Source of the DNA: an uncultured Pirellulaceae bacterium
Lineage (GTDB): Bacteria; Planctomycetota; Planctomycetia; Pirellulales; Pirellulaceae
Reading direction: 5' to 3'
DNA length: 64,000 nucleotides
NCBI GenBank assembly: GCA_938091115.1
Contig: CALKNI010000092.1
Span: forward strand, 17,014-81,013
The translations under genes and the position numbers were made by a program. Positions 1 to 8,654 of the stretch are shown piece after piece. The notes below the pieces were generated by a model. The model was not told the DNA's origin. It did no database searches and saw only the letters and a list, made by a program, of their open reading frames with translations. Positions within the stretch are counted from its first letter, which is position 1, and the number at the start of each line of letters is the position of its first letter.

Positions 1-2
1 TG

Positions 3-1448
3 GAAGATCGCTTGTTTTATCTTTTACAGCCTCCGTTGGAAAATCTTCTCGACGGCAAGACGATGGAGTTTCCATTTGAGCCGTTTCCATTTCAGTATGC
101 GGGAATTGCATTCTTGTTCCCTCGCAATAGTGCAATTCTGGCTGACGAAATGGGGCTGGGTAAGACAATGCAGACAATTGCAACCGTTCGGATGTTACTT
201 CGGGCTGGTTTCATTAAGAGCGTTTTGATTATTTGCCCGAAGCCATTAGTGACCAATTGGCAGCGAGAATTTAAATCTTGGGCTCCTGAGATCACCGTGG
301 CAGCCATTAAAGGGAACCAGCATCAGCGTGCCTGGCATTGGAAGACTGAGTCGGCGATGGTCAAGCTGGCAAATTATGAGCTTTTGACACGCGATGAAGC
401 GTTGGTCACAGCTCCGGAAAATGAATATGATTTGGTGATTCTTGATGAAGCTCAACGAATTAAGAATAAAGCGAATGCGACGAGTGAGGTTGTGCACCGG
501 ATCAATCGGAAAAGAAGTTGGGCATTGACCGGTACCCCGATCGAAAATGGGGTGGAGGATCTCGTAGGGATTTGCGAATTTGCAGCCAAGGGAGCGGTAT
601 CGAGCGGGATGACGGCTCGGGAGATGCGTGGGCGAGTGAAGGATCTGATTCTTCGCCGCACAAAAGATGTGGTCATGAAAGATATGCCCCCAAGATTGAT
701 GCGGGATGCGGAATTGGAACTTTCGCCGGAGCAGCAAATTAGTTACGACGGCGCGGAAAAGGATGGAGTTCTGAGGCTCAATGACATGGGGGATGAATTA
801 ACGATCAAGCATGTTTTCGAATTAGTTTTACGATTGAAGCAGATCTGTAATTTTGATCCCGCGACTGGCATGAGTAGCAAGATAGAGCGTCTTAAAGCGG
901 ATATGGAAGAGGTGGCCGCAAGCGGTCAGAAGGCAATTGTATTTAGTCAGTGGGTGGATTCACTTGAGGTCATTGGCAAACAACTGATGGTTCACAAACC
1001 GCTTGAATATCACGGACGTATTCCATCTAAGCAGCGTGATCCAATTTTAAAAGAATTCAAGGAAAATCCAGACCGCAAGGTTCTTTTGATGAGCTACGGA
1101 GCGGGAGCTGTTGGTTTGAATCTCCAGTTCTGCCGTTACGTATTTTTGTTCGACCGTTGGTGGAATCCGGCAATCGAAGATCAGGCGATTAACCGAGCTC
1201 ACCGAATTGGGGCGGCGGGAAGTGTGACGATTACCAGAATGATTATGGCGGGTACAATCGAACAGCGAATCCATCAGATTTTGGAAGAAAAGCGAGAGCT
1301 GTTCCGAGAGATTTTGTCGGACGGTGATGCACCTGCAAAGCGAGGTTTGTCACGCAACGAAATTTTTGGGTTGTTTGATTTAACGACGCCCAAGGGTAAA
1401 ATCACGCCAGTCAACGAGGTTGGGGACGAGTTGGGAAAAGCAGCTTGA
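3..1448 (+). CDS. SNF2-family DEAD/H-box helicase, 5' truncated by window edge
   Basis: ATP-dependent DNA translocase of the SNF2/Rad54 type, expected to act on DNA or nucleoprotein in the cytoplasm. Counting from the TTG at 12, the Walker A motif DEMGLGKT lies at residues 45-52, the Walker B/motif II LDEAQ near 144-148, motif III as TGTPIEN, and the C-terminal RecA lobe ends in the SNF2 motif V/VI region GLNLQFCRYVFLFDRWWNPA followed by QAINRAHRIG. All core motifs are intact. The frame is open to the left edge without a stop, so the true start and any N-terminal SWIM/Zn or accessory domain are missing; the TTG at 12 is not a credible start. A sulfotransferase gene follows on the same strand after about 100 bases. 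I cannot say which process (repair, transcription, defence) it serves. Confidence 0.92.
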   Translation, partial: EDRLFYLLQPPLENLLDGKTMEFPFEPFPFQYAGIAFLFPRNSAILADEMGLGKTMQTIATVRMLLRAGFIKSVLIICPKPLVTNWQREFKSWAPEITVAAIKGNQHQRAWHWKTESAMVKLANYELLTRDEALVTAPENEYDLVILDEAQRIKNKANATSEVVHRINRKRSWALTGTPIENGVEDLVGICEFAAKGAVSSGMTAREMRGRVKDLILRRTKDVVMKDMPPRLMRDAELELSPEQQISYDGAEKDGVLRLNDMGDELTIKHVFELVLRLKQICNFDPATGMSSKIERLKADMEEVAASGQKAIVFSQWVDSLEVIGKQLMVHKPLEYHGRIPSKQRDPILKEFKENPDRKVLLMSYGAGAVGLNLQFCRYVFLFDRWWNPAIEDQAINRAHRIGAAGSVTITRMIMAGTIEQRIHQILEEKRELFREILSDGDAPAKRGLSRNEIFGLFDLTTPKGKITPVNEVGDELGKAA

Positions 1449-1545
1449 TCCGGGAGTAGTTCACGATTTGTTAATCTGTTTTACTTTCGTAAGTGGTGGA
1501 GTGGTTGCGATGAGCATCTGGTAAAGGGATAAGCACGGCACTGCG

Positions 1546-2706
1546 ATGTCAAATACTTCAACTAAATCAAAACCGAAACCTAATTGGTACCCGCCCTGGG
1601 CACCAAGGTTTTGGAATGGAATGCGGCTGGGCGACTACCTGCGGTTGATGAAAGAAAACCGATTTAAGATCCATCCGTTAAGATATCCAATGTTTGCCCT
1701 GGGGGGTGGGTGTGCGTTGATGAATTCGATCCTAGCTCAGGTTCAGGATGTCACTCACGGGAGTGTAATCGAGTCGGTTCAGCTAAAAAAGCCGCCAGTT
1801 TTTATTATCGGTCACTGGCGATCAGGTACGACATTGATGCATGAGTTAATGTCAATGGATTCGCGTTTAGCATTCCCAACCAATTTTGATGCATTTATTC
1901 CCAATCATTTTCTTGCATCTCGATTCTTTTTTTATCCGTTTTTAAAATTGCTGATGCCCCGTCAACGCCCCATGGACAACATGTCGATGGGTGTTGGATC
2001 CCCTCAAGAAGATGATTTCGCGTTGTGTGCTTATGGTGCGCCAACTCCTTACCGCAGAATTGCGTTTCCCAACCAACCGAGTCGAGAGCATCTGAATCTC
2101 AAATTATCCGATGCTGATCACGAGGTGCAGGAAAAATTGCACGGGGCAATGAATTATTTTCTAAAGGCGCTGACCGTTAGGTATGAATCCCAATTGGTTC
2201 TGAAGTCGCCGCCTCATACTGGGCGTTTAGAGCAGTTGGTCGAGTGGTTTCCAGGGGCGAAGTTTGTGCATATGGCACGGCATCCGCACAAGTTAGTGCC
2301 TTCCACGATGAGGCTTTGGAAACTGTTGGATTCGCTTCAGGGTTTTCAGATTCCAAGATACGATGATACTTGGCTCAAAAACTATATTTTCGAATGCAAG
2401 GATTTAATGTATTCGGCGTACTTTAATCAACGTGATTCAATTCCCAAAAATCAATTGGTTGAAGTGAATTTTGAAAATCTCACAATCCAGCCGATTGCCG
2501 AGATGGAACGAGTTTATGGTCAGCTTGAGATGGATGGATTTTCAGAGTTAGAACCAGCGTTGGTGGAGTATTTTGAACGTAAAAAGAACCATCAGAAAAA
2601 TCCATTTACGATTGAGCCTTCGCTTGAGCTTGAAATTGATAACAATTGGCATCGCTATATGGATGTGTTTGGATATTCAAGTCCGTCTGGTCAGAGTGCG
2701 GGTTGA
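1546..2706 (+). CDS. Sulfotransferase family protein
   Basis: Predicted PAPS-dependent sulfotransferase of 386 residues. The 5'-phosphosulfate-binding loop is clear at residues 89-96 (GHWRSGTT, followed by LMHELM), and a second PAPS-contact region appears further on as KSPPHTGRLEQL and then HMARHPHKLVPS, which fits the 3'-phosphate-binding R/S element. The substrate (glycan, lipid or small molecule) cannot be read from the sequence. The ATG start is the only good one; there is no strong Shine-Dalgarno upstream. Sulfotransferases are common in marine planctomycetes, which make and degrade sulfated polysaccharides, but the link here is inference. It converges on flhB with only about 40 bases between the stops. 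Confidence 0.88.
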   Translation: MSNTSTKSKPKPNWYPPWAPRFWNGMRLGDYLRLMKENRFKIHPLRYPMFALGGGCALMNSILAQVQDVTHGSVIESVQLKKPPVFIIGHWRSGTTLMHELMSMDSRLAFPTNFDAFIPNHFLASRFFFYPFLKLLMPRQRPMDNMSMGVGSPQEDDFALCAYGAPTPYRRIAFPNQPSREHLNLKLSDADHEVQEKLHGAMNYFLKALTVRYESQLVLKSPPHTGRLEQLVEWFPGAKFVHMARHPHKLVPSTMRLWKLLDSLQGFQIPRYDDTWLKNYIFECKDLMYSAYFNQRDSIPKNQLVEVNFENLTIQPIAEMERVYGQLEMDGFSELEPALVEYFERKKNHQKNPFTIEPSLELEIDNNWHRYMDVFGYSSPSGQSAG

Positions 2707-2748
2707 CCCTCTGACATTATTGCTAGGAAGGCTGCTGTTGGATGGAGT

Positions 2749-3501
2749 TCATCTTAATCGGCTCAATTCCTGCCTCCGCCGATGAATCTGAGGATCGCCG
2801 TTTTGCATTCTTATTTCGTCCCGCAATTGCTGGTCCGTCATTTTTAACCGATTTTCATGGCTGACAAATTTCATAAAGAAGTCAAAGGTTGATGCAAACA
2901 AAAGCGTTATTGCGACGTGCAACGAGACACCAATTACGAGGCCTAACATTTTGGAGGCCATTAAATCGATTGGCAGATTTGCTAATTGAAAAAAACTATC
3001 TTGTTGAATCCAAACGCTCGTTCCGCCCGCGATTCCCGCGAGAATTGTTTTAGGAACCCCAGTGATAATTGTGAAAAAGCCACTGATTGAAAAAATATTT
3101 TTCCATGTGCCGGAAGCTAATCGTGTCGGATCAAGGGAGACTCGTTTGGGTAATAAGAGTGGTCCAGATTGAATCCAGTGGGAAATTACTCCAGCGACAA
3201 CTAAAAGGCACAACAGAGGTGCGAGTTGCGTAACAACTCCCAGGATTGCGTGTTGGATTTGTTCAGTAAAATCTTGACTTGACATGCTGAGGTTACCCGG
3301 AGCCATTGTCCAAGTGTCAGCAGTCCAGTTGCGAATCCAGTGGCCTACATTACCGAGCATGTAATAAGTGATCGCAATCGCGCCCAGCATCTGTAGGGCG
3401 GCTGCCAGTTCGTGGCTCTTGACGACATCGCCATCCTGTCTTGCCTGTTGCCGTCGGCTAGGAGTTGCTTGGTGGATTCGGTCTTGGACTGACTCACTCA
3501 T
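2749..3501 (-). CDS. flhB: Flagellar export gate protein FlhB, lacking the C-terminal cleavage domain
   Basis: FlhB is the substrate-specificity switch of the flagellar type III export gate in the inner membrane. This 250-residue protein starts with the usual charged segment and KSHEL motif, has four hydrophobic segments (about residues 30-52, 90-112, 145-168, 185-210) and keeps the cytoplasmic linker helix (FVSHENRLKMTDQQLRDEI). It then stops at RRRQELSRLR. FlhB is normally about 350-380 residues and carries a cytoplasmic domain with the self-cleaving NPTH motif; this is absent. The remaining 42 bases before the sulfotransferase stop do not encode it in any frame. The start overlaps fliR by 8 bases, so the two are translationally coupled. 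Either a functional short form or a decayed 3' end. Confidence 0.88.
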   Translation of the reverse strand: MSESVQDRIHQATPSRRQQARQDGDVVKSHELAAALQMLGAIAITYYMLGNVGHWIRNWTADTWTMAPGNLSMSSQDFTEQIQHAILGVVTQLAPLLCLLVVAGVISHWIQSGPLLLPKRVSLDPTRLASGTWKNIFSISGFFTIITGVPKTILAGIAGGTSVWIQQDSFFQLANLPIDLMASKMLGLVIGVSLHVAITLLFASTFDFFMKFVSHENRLKMTDQQLRDEIRMQNGDPQIHRRRQELSRLR

Positions 3502-4270
3502 TTTTGGCGACCTCTTTGATCGAAGATTGCATAGAATCTGTGATCATCGAAACGAAGTGTTCTAGATCGTCGACAAATAGCCAAACGCTTCCTCCTAACG
3601 TCAAAAACACGGCAAGAAACATCACGATGAGATTGGAACTGAGCCCCATGCCTAAGAGGTTCATCTGCGGGTAAGTTCGGCTGACGAATCCTATTGCTAT
3701 GGTCGCGATGAGCATTGCAGCAACTGCAGGTGCAACGCCGCGAAGTGTTAGTATGAAGCTTTGTTGTAAAAGCGTGATTAAAATTTCGCTTACCTGATTG
3801 GTCGCTAATTCGGTCCCAAGTGGTAGGTAAATAAATGTATCGAGAAGAGCTGAGACGACTAATTCCGGACCGCCAGCTAAGGCAAATGCAGCCAATGAGA
3901 GCACGGCAAACATTTGGCTGATGGTAGAAGAGTTTTCGCCGGTTTGGGGATCTAGAGTATTTGAAATTTGAATGCCAGCCATTTGACCAATAACGGTTCC
4001 AGCAAATTGAGCAGCTGAAAACATTATCATGACTCCCAATCCTAATAGAGAGCCAATAACAACTTCACAGAAGATTGCAGAAAAGAGACTCTCAAGATTG
4101 GTTGGTTCAAATTTGGGTGGAATGATCAACGGAAATGCAGTCAGACTTAAAAGCACTGCAATTCCAAGGCGAATTTTTAGTGGCACAACTCGACTGCCGA
4201 ATATCGGAGCTGTCATCACTAATGATACAACCCGGGAGAACGCAAGGAAAAAGATCAATGCCGAATCCAT
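3494..4270 (-). CDS. fliR: Flagellar biosynthetic protein FliR
   Basis: FliR is an inner-membrane component of the flagellar type III export gate, assembling with FliP and FliQ into the FliP5Q4R1 core. The 258-residue length is normal. It is almost entirely hydrophobic, with the family N-terminus (FLAFSRVVSLVMTAPIFGSR), the segment FCEVVIGSLLGLGVMIMFSA and the loop DPQTGENSSTISQMFAVLSL that are characteristic of FliR. It starts 2 bases after the fliQ stop and overlaps the flhB start by 8 bases, giving the standard fliQ-fliR-flhB order. No anomalies seen. Confidence 0.95.
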   Translation of the reverse strand: MDSALIFFLAFSRVVSLVMTAPIFGSRVVPLKIRLGIAVLLSLTAFPLIIPPKFEPTNLESLFSAIFCEVVIGSLLGLGVMIMFSAAQFAGTVIGQMAGIQISNTLDPQTGENSSTISQMFAVLSLAAFALAGGPELVVSALLDTFIYLPLGTELATNQVSEILITLLQQSFILTLRGVAPAVAAMLIATIAIGFVSRTYPQMNLLGMGLSSNLIVMFLAVFLTLGGSVWLFVDDLEHFVSMITDSMQSSIKEVAKNE

Positions 4271-4272
4271 CG

Positions 4273-4839
4273 TTACCCGCCTTTTTCAGTCCGGGGTATT
4301 TTGGATACGCGATAATGAGGTAGTGAGAATGGGTTGTTGGAGACGCCGGAGGGGGCGAGCGAGTCGCCTTTGGGGTGTGTCGGCAGCGATTGCTCAAGCT
4401 TTTGAAATTCTCCGATTAGCGAGAAGATAGAATTGTCTGGATTTGGATGAGTGGTATCTTGATTGGTGGCGTTTTCGTTTTTTGTCGCAATGGTATCAGA
4501 GGTGTGCTCGGTTGGGTTGCGTTCCGCCTCTAATGCTGAATTATTGGCGAATAGAGTGGGTGGTGGCGAATTGGACCATTGAGTCATTGGCTTTTCAAAT
4601 GAAAGCCGAGCAAAATCAGTCATGCGTTCGGTAAGCCAGGGCAGGCAGATCCCAATCACGGCAACCAGTATCAGGATTTTGGGAACGAACGACACAGTTT
4701 GATCCTGAACCTGAGTCATGGTCTGAATGATGCCAATGATTAAGCCAACGAGCAGGCTTGTTACGAGGATTGGACCTCCAACTAACATGCATGTTTTCAT
4801 GGCTTCGCGACTGAAGTCGATTGCATCTTCGGGGTTCAT
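4273..4839 (-). CDS. fliQ: Flagellar biosynthetic protein FliQ with long C-terminal extension
   Basis: Small two-helix export-gate subunit. Residues 1-88 match a complete FliQ: start MNPEDAIDFSREAMKT, helix 1 LVGGPILVTSLLVGLIIGI, the loop QTMTQVQDQTVSFVPKI and helix 2 ILVAVIGICLPWLTERM. FliQ is normally about 89 residues; this one has 188. The additional 100 residues are rich in N, T, S, P and E, contain no hydrophobic segment and look disordered, except for one possible short helix (FSLIGEFQKLEQSL). The extension is in frame and ends 2 bases before fliR, so it is part of the operon design and not a run-through. Its topology (cytoplasmic or periplasmic tail) is not determined. Confidence 0.93.
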   Translation of the reverse strand: MNPEDAIDFSREAMKTCMLVGGPILVTSLLVGLIIGIIQTMTQVQDQTVSFVPKILILVAVIGICLPWLTERMTDFARLSFEKPMTQWSNSPPPTLFANNSALEAERNPTEHTSDTIATKNENATNQDTTHPNPDNSIFSLIGEFQKLEQSLPTHPKGDSLAPSGVSNNPFSLPHYRVSKIPRTEKGG

Positions 4840-4909
4840 CTTGTGATCCAGTGAGATCGCGTAATTAGACGGAAGGACGGAAGGGAATTCGTTGTCTTGT
4901 TAACCTTGG

Positions 4910-5968
4910 TCAGGTGATTGGGATGAAGCTCTGAAGTAACATTCCCACAACCAGATTCCAACCGTCAACTAAAACGAACAGGATCAATTTCAGAGGAAAG
5001 CTAACCATGGTGGGAGGCAGCATTAGCATCCCGGTGGAGACAGTGACGGAAGATACAACCAGGTCGAGAACTAAGAATGGAAGGAAGATTTGGAATCCAA
5101 GTAAGAATGCAACCTTGAGTTCGCTAACCATAAAGGCAGGTAGCAGTACATTGATTGGGACATCTTGCGCACTGGTGGGTGCTGCCTCCGAGTATTCCGG
5201 TACGTATTTATAAAAGACCGCAATCGATTCCGCGTTTCCAGCGGCTTCAATTTGATTGGCCATGAAGGTTTTTACCGGTGCGATGCCGCGAATCCACGCT
5301 TCTTCCCAACTGATGCCATTTTCTGTTTGTGTATATGGATCGATTGCTTCCTGTTTTACTTCGGTCCACACAGGGGTCATGATCAACAACGTTACGAACA
5401 GTGAAAGAGCTGTCAAAACTTGAGTTGGTGGTAATTGTTGTGCGCCAAATGCCTGTTTAAGCAGTGTCAAAACCACAATTACTCTTACATAGCAGGTTGT
5501 CATTAAGACAATCGCAGGAGCTAGACTTAAAGTTGCAAGAATTAGGGCAACCTTAATCGATGAAGTTAAACCTGCAGGAGATGTGAGTTGGTCAGTCGGT
5601 GAAGATAGAAAAGAAGTGAGCGAAGGTTGGTCGGAAGCAGCAGCGGTTTCAGGTGAAGGAGTCTGTGGAAGTGTATTGGAAGAGGAGTTGTTGGCTGCTA
5701 ATCCAAGTTGATTCCTCACCTCGCTAGGCAGCTGATCTGTAGCTGTTAGCGCCTGCGATTCTTGAACATTTAGTAATTCTGCGCCGGTCATCTCTGCGTC
5801 AACACCGGTGGAATCGAATTCAGTATGCGGAAACGATTCTGTGATTGACAATTGCCCTGAAACGGATTGGGTGTTAATAAAAAAACCAATGCTTAACACG
5901 GTTATTGCGCAACACCGCAGAAAGGCAGTTTCAGGAATCGTTTTGGAATGATGATTGTGCAATGTCAA
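4910..5968 (-). CDS. fliP: Flagellar biosynthetic protein FliP
   Basis: Inner-membrane core subunit of the flagellar export gate. The FliP domain runs from about residue 135 to 352: LAPAIVLMTTCYVRVIVVLT, the LKQAFGAQQLPPTQVL loop, the periplasmic helical region and the C-terminal VSSVTVSTGMLMLPPTMVS signature. All are well conserved. The N-terminus is unusually long: a signal-like hydrophobic segment (about 18-38) followed by about 95 residues rich in S, T, P and Q before the first FliP membrane helix. FliP of other bacteria has a cleaved signal but a much shorter linker. It lies 21 bases after fliO and 70 bases before fliQ. Confidence 0.95.
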   Translation of the reverse strand: MTLHNHHSKTIPETAFLRCCAITVLSIGFFINTQSVSGQLSITESFPHTEFDSTGVDAEMTGAELLNVQESQALTATDQLPSEVRNQLGLAANNSSSNTLPQTPSPETAAASDQPSLTSFLSSPTDQLTSPAGLTSSIKVALILATLSLAPAIVLMTTCYVRVIVVLTLLKQAFGAQQLPPTQVLTALSLFVTLLIMTPVWTEVKQEAIDPYTQTENGISWEEAWIRGIAPVKTFMANQIEAAGNAESIAVFYKYVPEYSEAAPTSAQDVPINVLLPAFMVSELKVAFLLGFQIFLPFLVLDLVVSSVTVSTGMLMLPPTMVSFPLKLILFVLVDGWNLVVGMLLQSFIPIT

Positions 5969-5989
5969 GAATTAAAAATGAATTACTGA

Positions 5990-6838
5990 TTAGGCTTCGA
6001 ATACCGAGTTGTTTGAATTGCCAGATAGGTCGAGCGTTCGGAGGATATTCGCAAGGTTGTTTTGTTGCTGTGCCTGAGATTGGGCTGAAGGAGACGGTAC
6101 CGCAGGCCCGGCGGCAGCAGCAGGTCTCATTTTCGGTTGAAAAGGATGTCGGCGGCCACTGCATAACGCGACTAGGTACTCAACTTCATTTGGGTCTGTG
6201 ATTTCCCCGATTGCCTGAGAGCCCTCTGCGCTATTGATTATTAGTAAGAGTTTGCTGCCCAAGCGAATCAGTTGTAGCTGCCGCTTCGGACCGAAGGGAA
6301 TTTGTCCCATCAGCTCAAGGACTTCTCGTGGTAGGTTTTGATTACTGGACGGACTTAGTTTTCGCATGATCCAAACGAATCCGAAGTAAAGACCAAGAAC
6401 CAGGGCAAGGCTGCCGAGCATCCTTCCGACGTCAGAAGAGGCGGTCAGTGTTTTGAATTTTCCGATCCAGGATTCAACATCTGTGAATGCGGTGCCAAAA
6501 CTTGATAGTTTCGTAACGGTCGAATCTTGCTCATTCTTGACGGGCGCTAGTGAGAAACCAGGGTCGGGGTTTGGAGGGAGTGCAGGATCTGCAATGTGAT
6601 TTGCTTTGTTATTCCCATCCCACTCTTCGGGGTCAAACTCCGGAAATTCTATTTTAATAGTACCCGCTTCAATTGGAATTTTCGCGGCCCCATTTTGGAA
6701 ATTGGTTTGCGCGAAACTGCAACTTTCGGGCACGATCCAGGGGGACAATAAAATCAGGAGGCAGGCAAGTGAACTGCAAGATTTATCGGATCTGCCGAGA
6801 GACAAAGTTGTTTTGTTGAATTTGAAAATTTGTCTCAT
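5990..6838 (-). CDS. fliO: Flagellar biosynthetic protein FliO
   Basis: FliO is an accessory factor that helps assemble or stabilise the FliP ring. The 282-residue protein has an N-terminal signal-like segment (LACLLILLSPWIVPESCSFA), a periplasmic linker, one transmembrane helix (LALVLGLYFGFVWIMRKLS) and the short cytoplasmic FliO domain (PREVLELMGQIPFGPKRQLQ, then LIRLGSKLLLIINS). This fits the family, which is typically 100-200 residues and poorly conserved. The C-terminal tail is A, P and Q rich. Position directly upstream of fliP supports the call. ATG start at 6838. Confidence 0.85.
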   Translation of the reverse strand: MRQIFKFNKTTLSLGRSDKSCSSLACLLILLSPWIVPESCSFAQTNFQNGAAKIPIEAGTIKIEFPEFDPEEWDGNNKANHIADPALPPNPDPGFSLAPVKNEQDSTVTKLSSFGTAFTDVESWIGKFKTLTASSDVGRMLGSLALVLGLYFGFVWIMRKLSPSSNQNLPREVLELMGQIPFGPKRQLQLIRLGSKLLLIINSAEGSQAIGEITDPNEVEYLVALCSGRRHPFQPKMRPAAAAGPAVPSPSAQSQAQQQNNLANILRTLDLSGNSNNSVFEA

Positions 6839-7089
6839 CTCAGAGGCCTTGTCGGACGATAACGATTATAGGTCAGTGTGAAATAATCTTTGAATTACGC
6901 ACGTAAAAAAATAAGAGTGATCGCCTGGGCGTCGCTCAATCTCTCCAGAAGATCGCGGGCACGACTTTTCGCGGAATTTGCCGTGGCTCGCAAGATCAAT
7001 TGACGCTAGCATTTGCCAGACTCGGAAAAGCTCTTTTTGCTTTGCGGGTGATCCGGTGAGTTGCGAAGTGATGCAACGAAGCGTTTTGT

Positions 7090-8604
7090 TTAGGCAGCGT
7101 CTCGTATCCAAGACTCGATGACCCTTGCTGCCGCATCTGGATCTTTTTCAATCAATTGCGTTAGTCGAGTTTCTGAATCGGGTGAAGATTCAGAAGCACT
7201 CACAGGGATCGCATTGGAGTGCTGGGTGCTTCCTGAGAATTGGGAAGTGTTGGCCAGTGGAAGTGGATCTGAACCTCGCGAAATAGATACCAGAAGAATC
7301 AAACCTACCAGTAAGACAACGCCCGATGGCCAGTTTTCGGTGGCGATTTTTTTAAGTCTTACATCCAAGGGGACTGTGGAAGTTGTGGTTGCTGGAATTA
7401 AGTTAAAAGCAATCAAGTCATCGCATTTCAGATCGGGTGTAGATGAAAGAGATGATTCGATCTTTTGGGATATTTCGGATTGGAATTTTTTAAATTGAGA
7501 GGCGAATACGTCTTGATTCAAATTACGAGAATTTTGATCTCTCAGAGCAGTTTGAGTTTGCGAGGATTGGGTACGTTCGATTATCAGTTTCTCAGGAACA
7601 TCGATGGAGATTGAAACGAGCTTAGTCATTGTCTTTGGTGTTGAGTCCGTTTGAATCTTACCTGTTGGCTTTGGATAGACAGCGGTTTCAAGTTTTATCA
7701 CGTCGTTAGCTCCAGCCTGAAGAATTGAAGGTTTGCGAGCATTTAATCCTTGGGGCGGTGCTTCTACTACTTGTTGGTTTAGAGCAGAATTGGAAATGAC
7801 CTTATCAATGCTTACGGTTACGGTTGCTTTGATTTCTGGATACATGGTAAGCGCATCATTAATTTGAGTTTCACAATAACGCTGTGCCTCGGAAATGTCA
7901 GTGGCGACTTGGATTGAGTTGTTGGTGTTGGGTGACTGGGATTCGTTATGAATCAGCCCTGTTTTAAGGTCAATCATGACAATGTCTTTTAAATCGACGC
8001 CGGCTGCGACTTGAATGATCGCCTTGATTGTTTTTACACGTTCTTCTGTTAGAGGAAGGTCATCTTTGGTGGCAAGAGAAATGGTGGCTCGGTTTTGTTG
8101 TTTTTGAAAGGTTGAAAATCCGATTGGTTTATCCATTTCAAAGATTGCCTCTAAGATGTATGGCAATCTGAGGATGGTCTTCTCAATTTTCTTTTTCTTG
8201 GCTTCGAGCGTCATAGCATCGCGAGTGGATTTTGGGAGAAAGATGCTAGGGGCATCCTTACTTTTGTCATTCGATTTTCGGTAGTCTACAGGTTCTTCGT
8301 TTTGCCTCACAATCGCCTTGATATATTCAAGTCGTTGGTTGGTTGGAACCAGTAGCTTACCTTCGGTGTTTGTTTCGAATTCTTCGAGACCCTCGCGGAT
8401 TAGGGCAAATTCAAGGCGATATAATTCGCCTTCGGTCAATTTAGCATTCGGGTAAAGTTCGCATAAGCGTGATTCGCTAGTCTGTTGTTTGACTTGAAAT
8501 GCGGCGAGGGTAGCGAGCATGATAATGCTGACAGAGAGTGCCCGGATACGCCGCTGTTTGGCAAATCTGATTACGGTTTCGATTGTGATTGGCTTGGTGT
8601 CCAT
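7090..8604 (-). CDS. fliF: Flagellar MS-ring protein FliF (divergent)
   Basis: FliF forms the membrane MS ring on which the rotor and export gate are built. Support: an N-terminal transmembrane segment (RALSVSIIMLATLAAFQV), a periplasmic region with a YscJ/FliF-like ring-building motif (RATISLATKDDLPLTEERVK, then a stretch reading VDLKDIVMIDLKTGLI), a second transmembrane helix near the C-terminus (GVVLLVGLILLVSIS), and a C-terminal FliG-binding-like tail (DPDAAARVIESWIRD). The overall length of about 504 residues is usual, but similarity is low, so this is a divergent member. I place the start at the ATG at 8604; a TTG at 8634 in the same frame is the alternative. fliG normally follows fliF, but here about 250 bases without a convincing gene lead to fliO. 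Confidence 0.8.
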   Translation of the reverse strand: MDTKPITIETVIRFAKQRRIRALSVSIIMLATLAAFQVKQQTSESRLCELYPNAKLTEGELYRLEFALIREGLEEFETNTEGKLLVPTNQRLEYIKAIVRQNEEPVDYRKSNDKSKDAPSIFLPKSTRDAMTLEAKKKKIEKTILRLPYILEAIFEMDKPIGFSTFQKQQNRATISLATKDDLPLTEERVKTIKAIIQVAAGVDLKDIVMIDLKTGLIHNESQSPNTNNSIQVATDISEAQRYCETQINDALTMYPEIKATVTVSIDKVISNSALNQQVVEAPPQGLNARKPSILQAGANDVIKLETAVYPKPTGKIQTDSTPKTMTKLVSISIDVPEKLIIERTQSSQTQTALRDQNSRNLNQDVFASQFKKFQSEISQKIESSLSSTPDLKCDDLIAFNLIPATTTSTVPLDVRLKKIATENWPSGVVLLVGLILLVSISRGSDPLPLANTSQFSGSTQHSNAIPVSASESSPDSETRLTQLIEKDPDAAARVIESWIRDAA

Positions 8605-8654
8605 CAGATTGTCAGTACGTTGGAGATTGCTCAAGTGCGTCAGGGCTCGTTAGT

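Noticed and set aside
246..737. 163-codon minus-strand frame
   Set aside because: Antisense to the SNF2 helicase core motifs.
6866..7111. Possible 81-residue gene between fliF and fliO
   Set aside because: It needs a TTG start inside the end of fliF, has no RBS and no recognisable motif. I could not support it as a fliG remnant or other flagellar gene.
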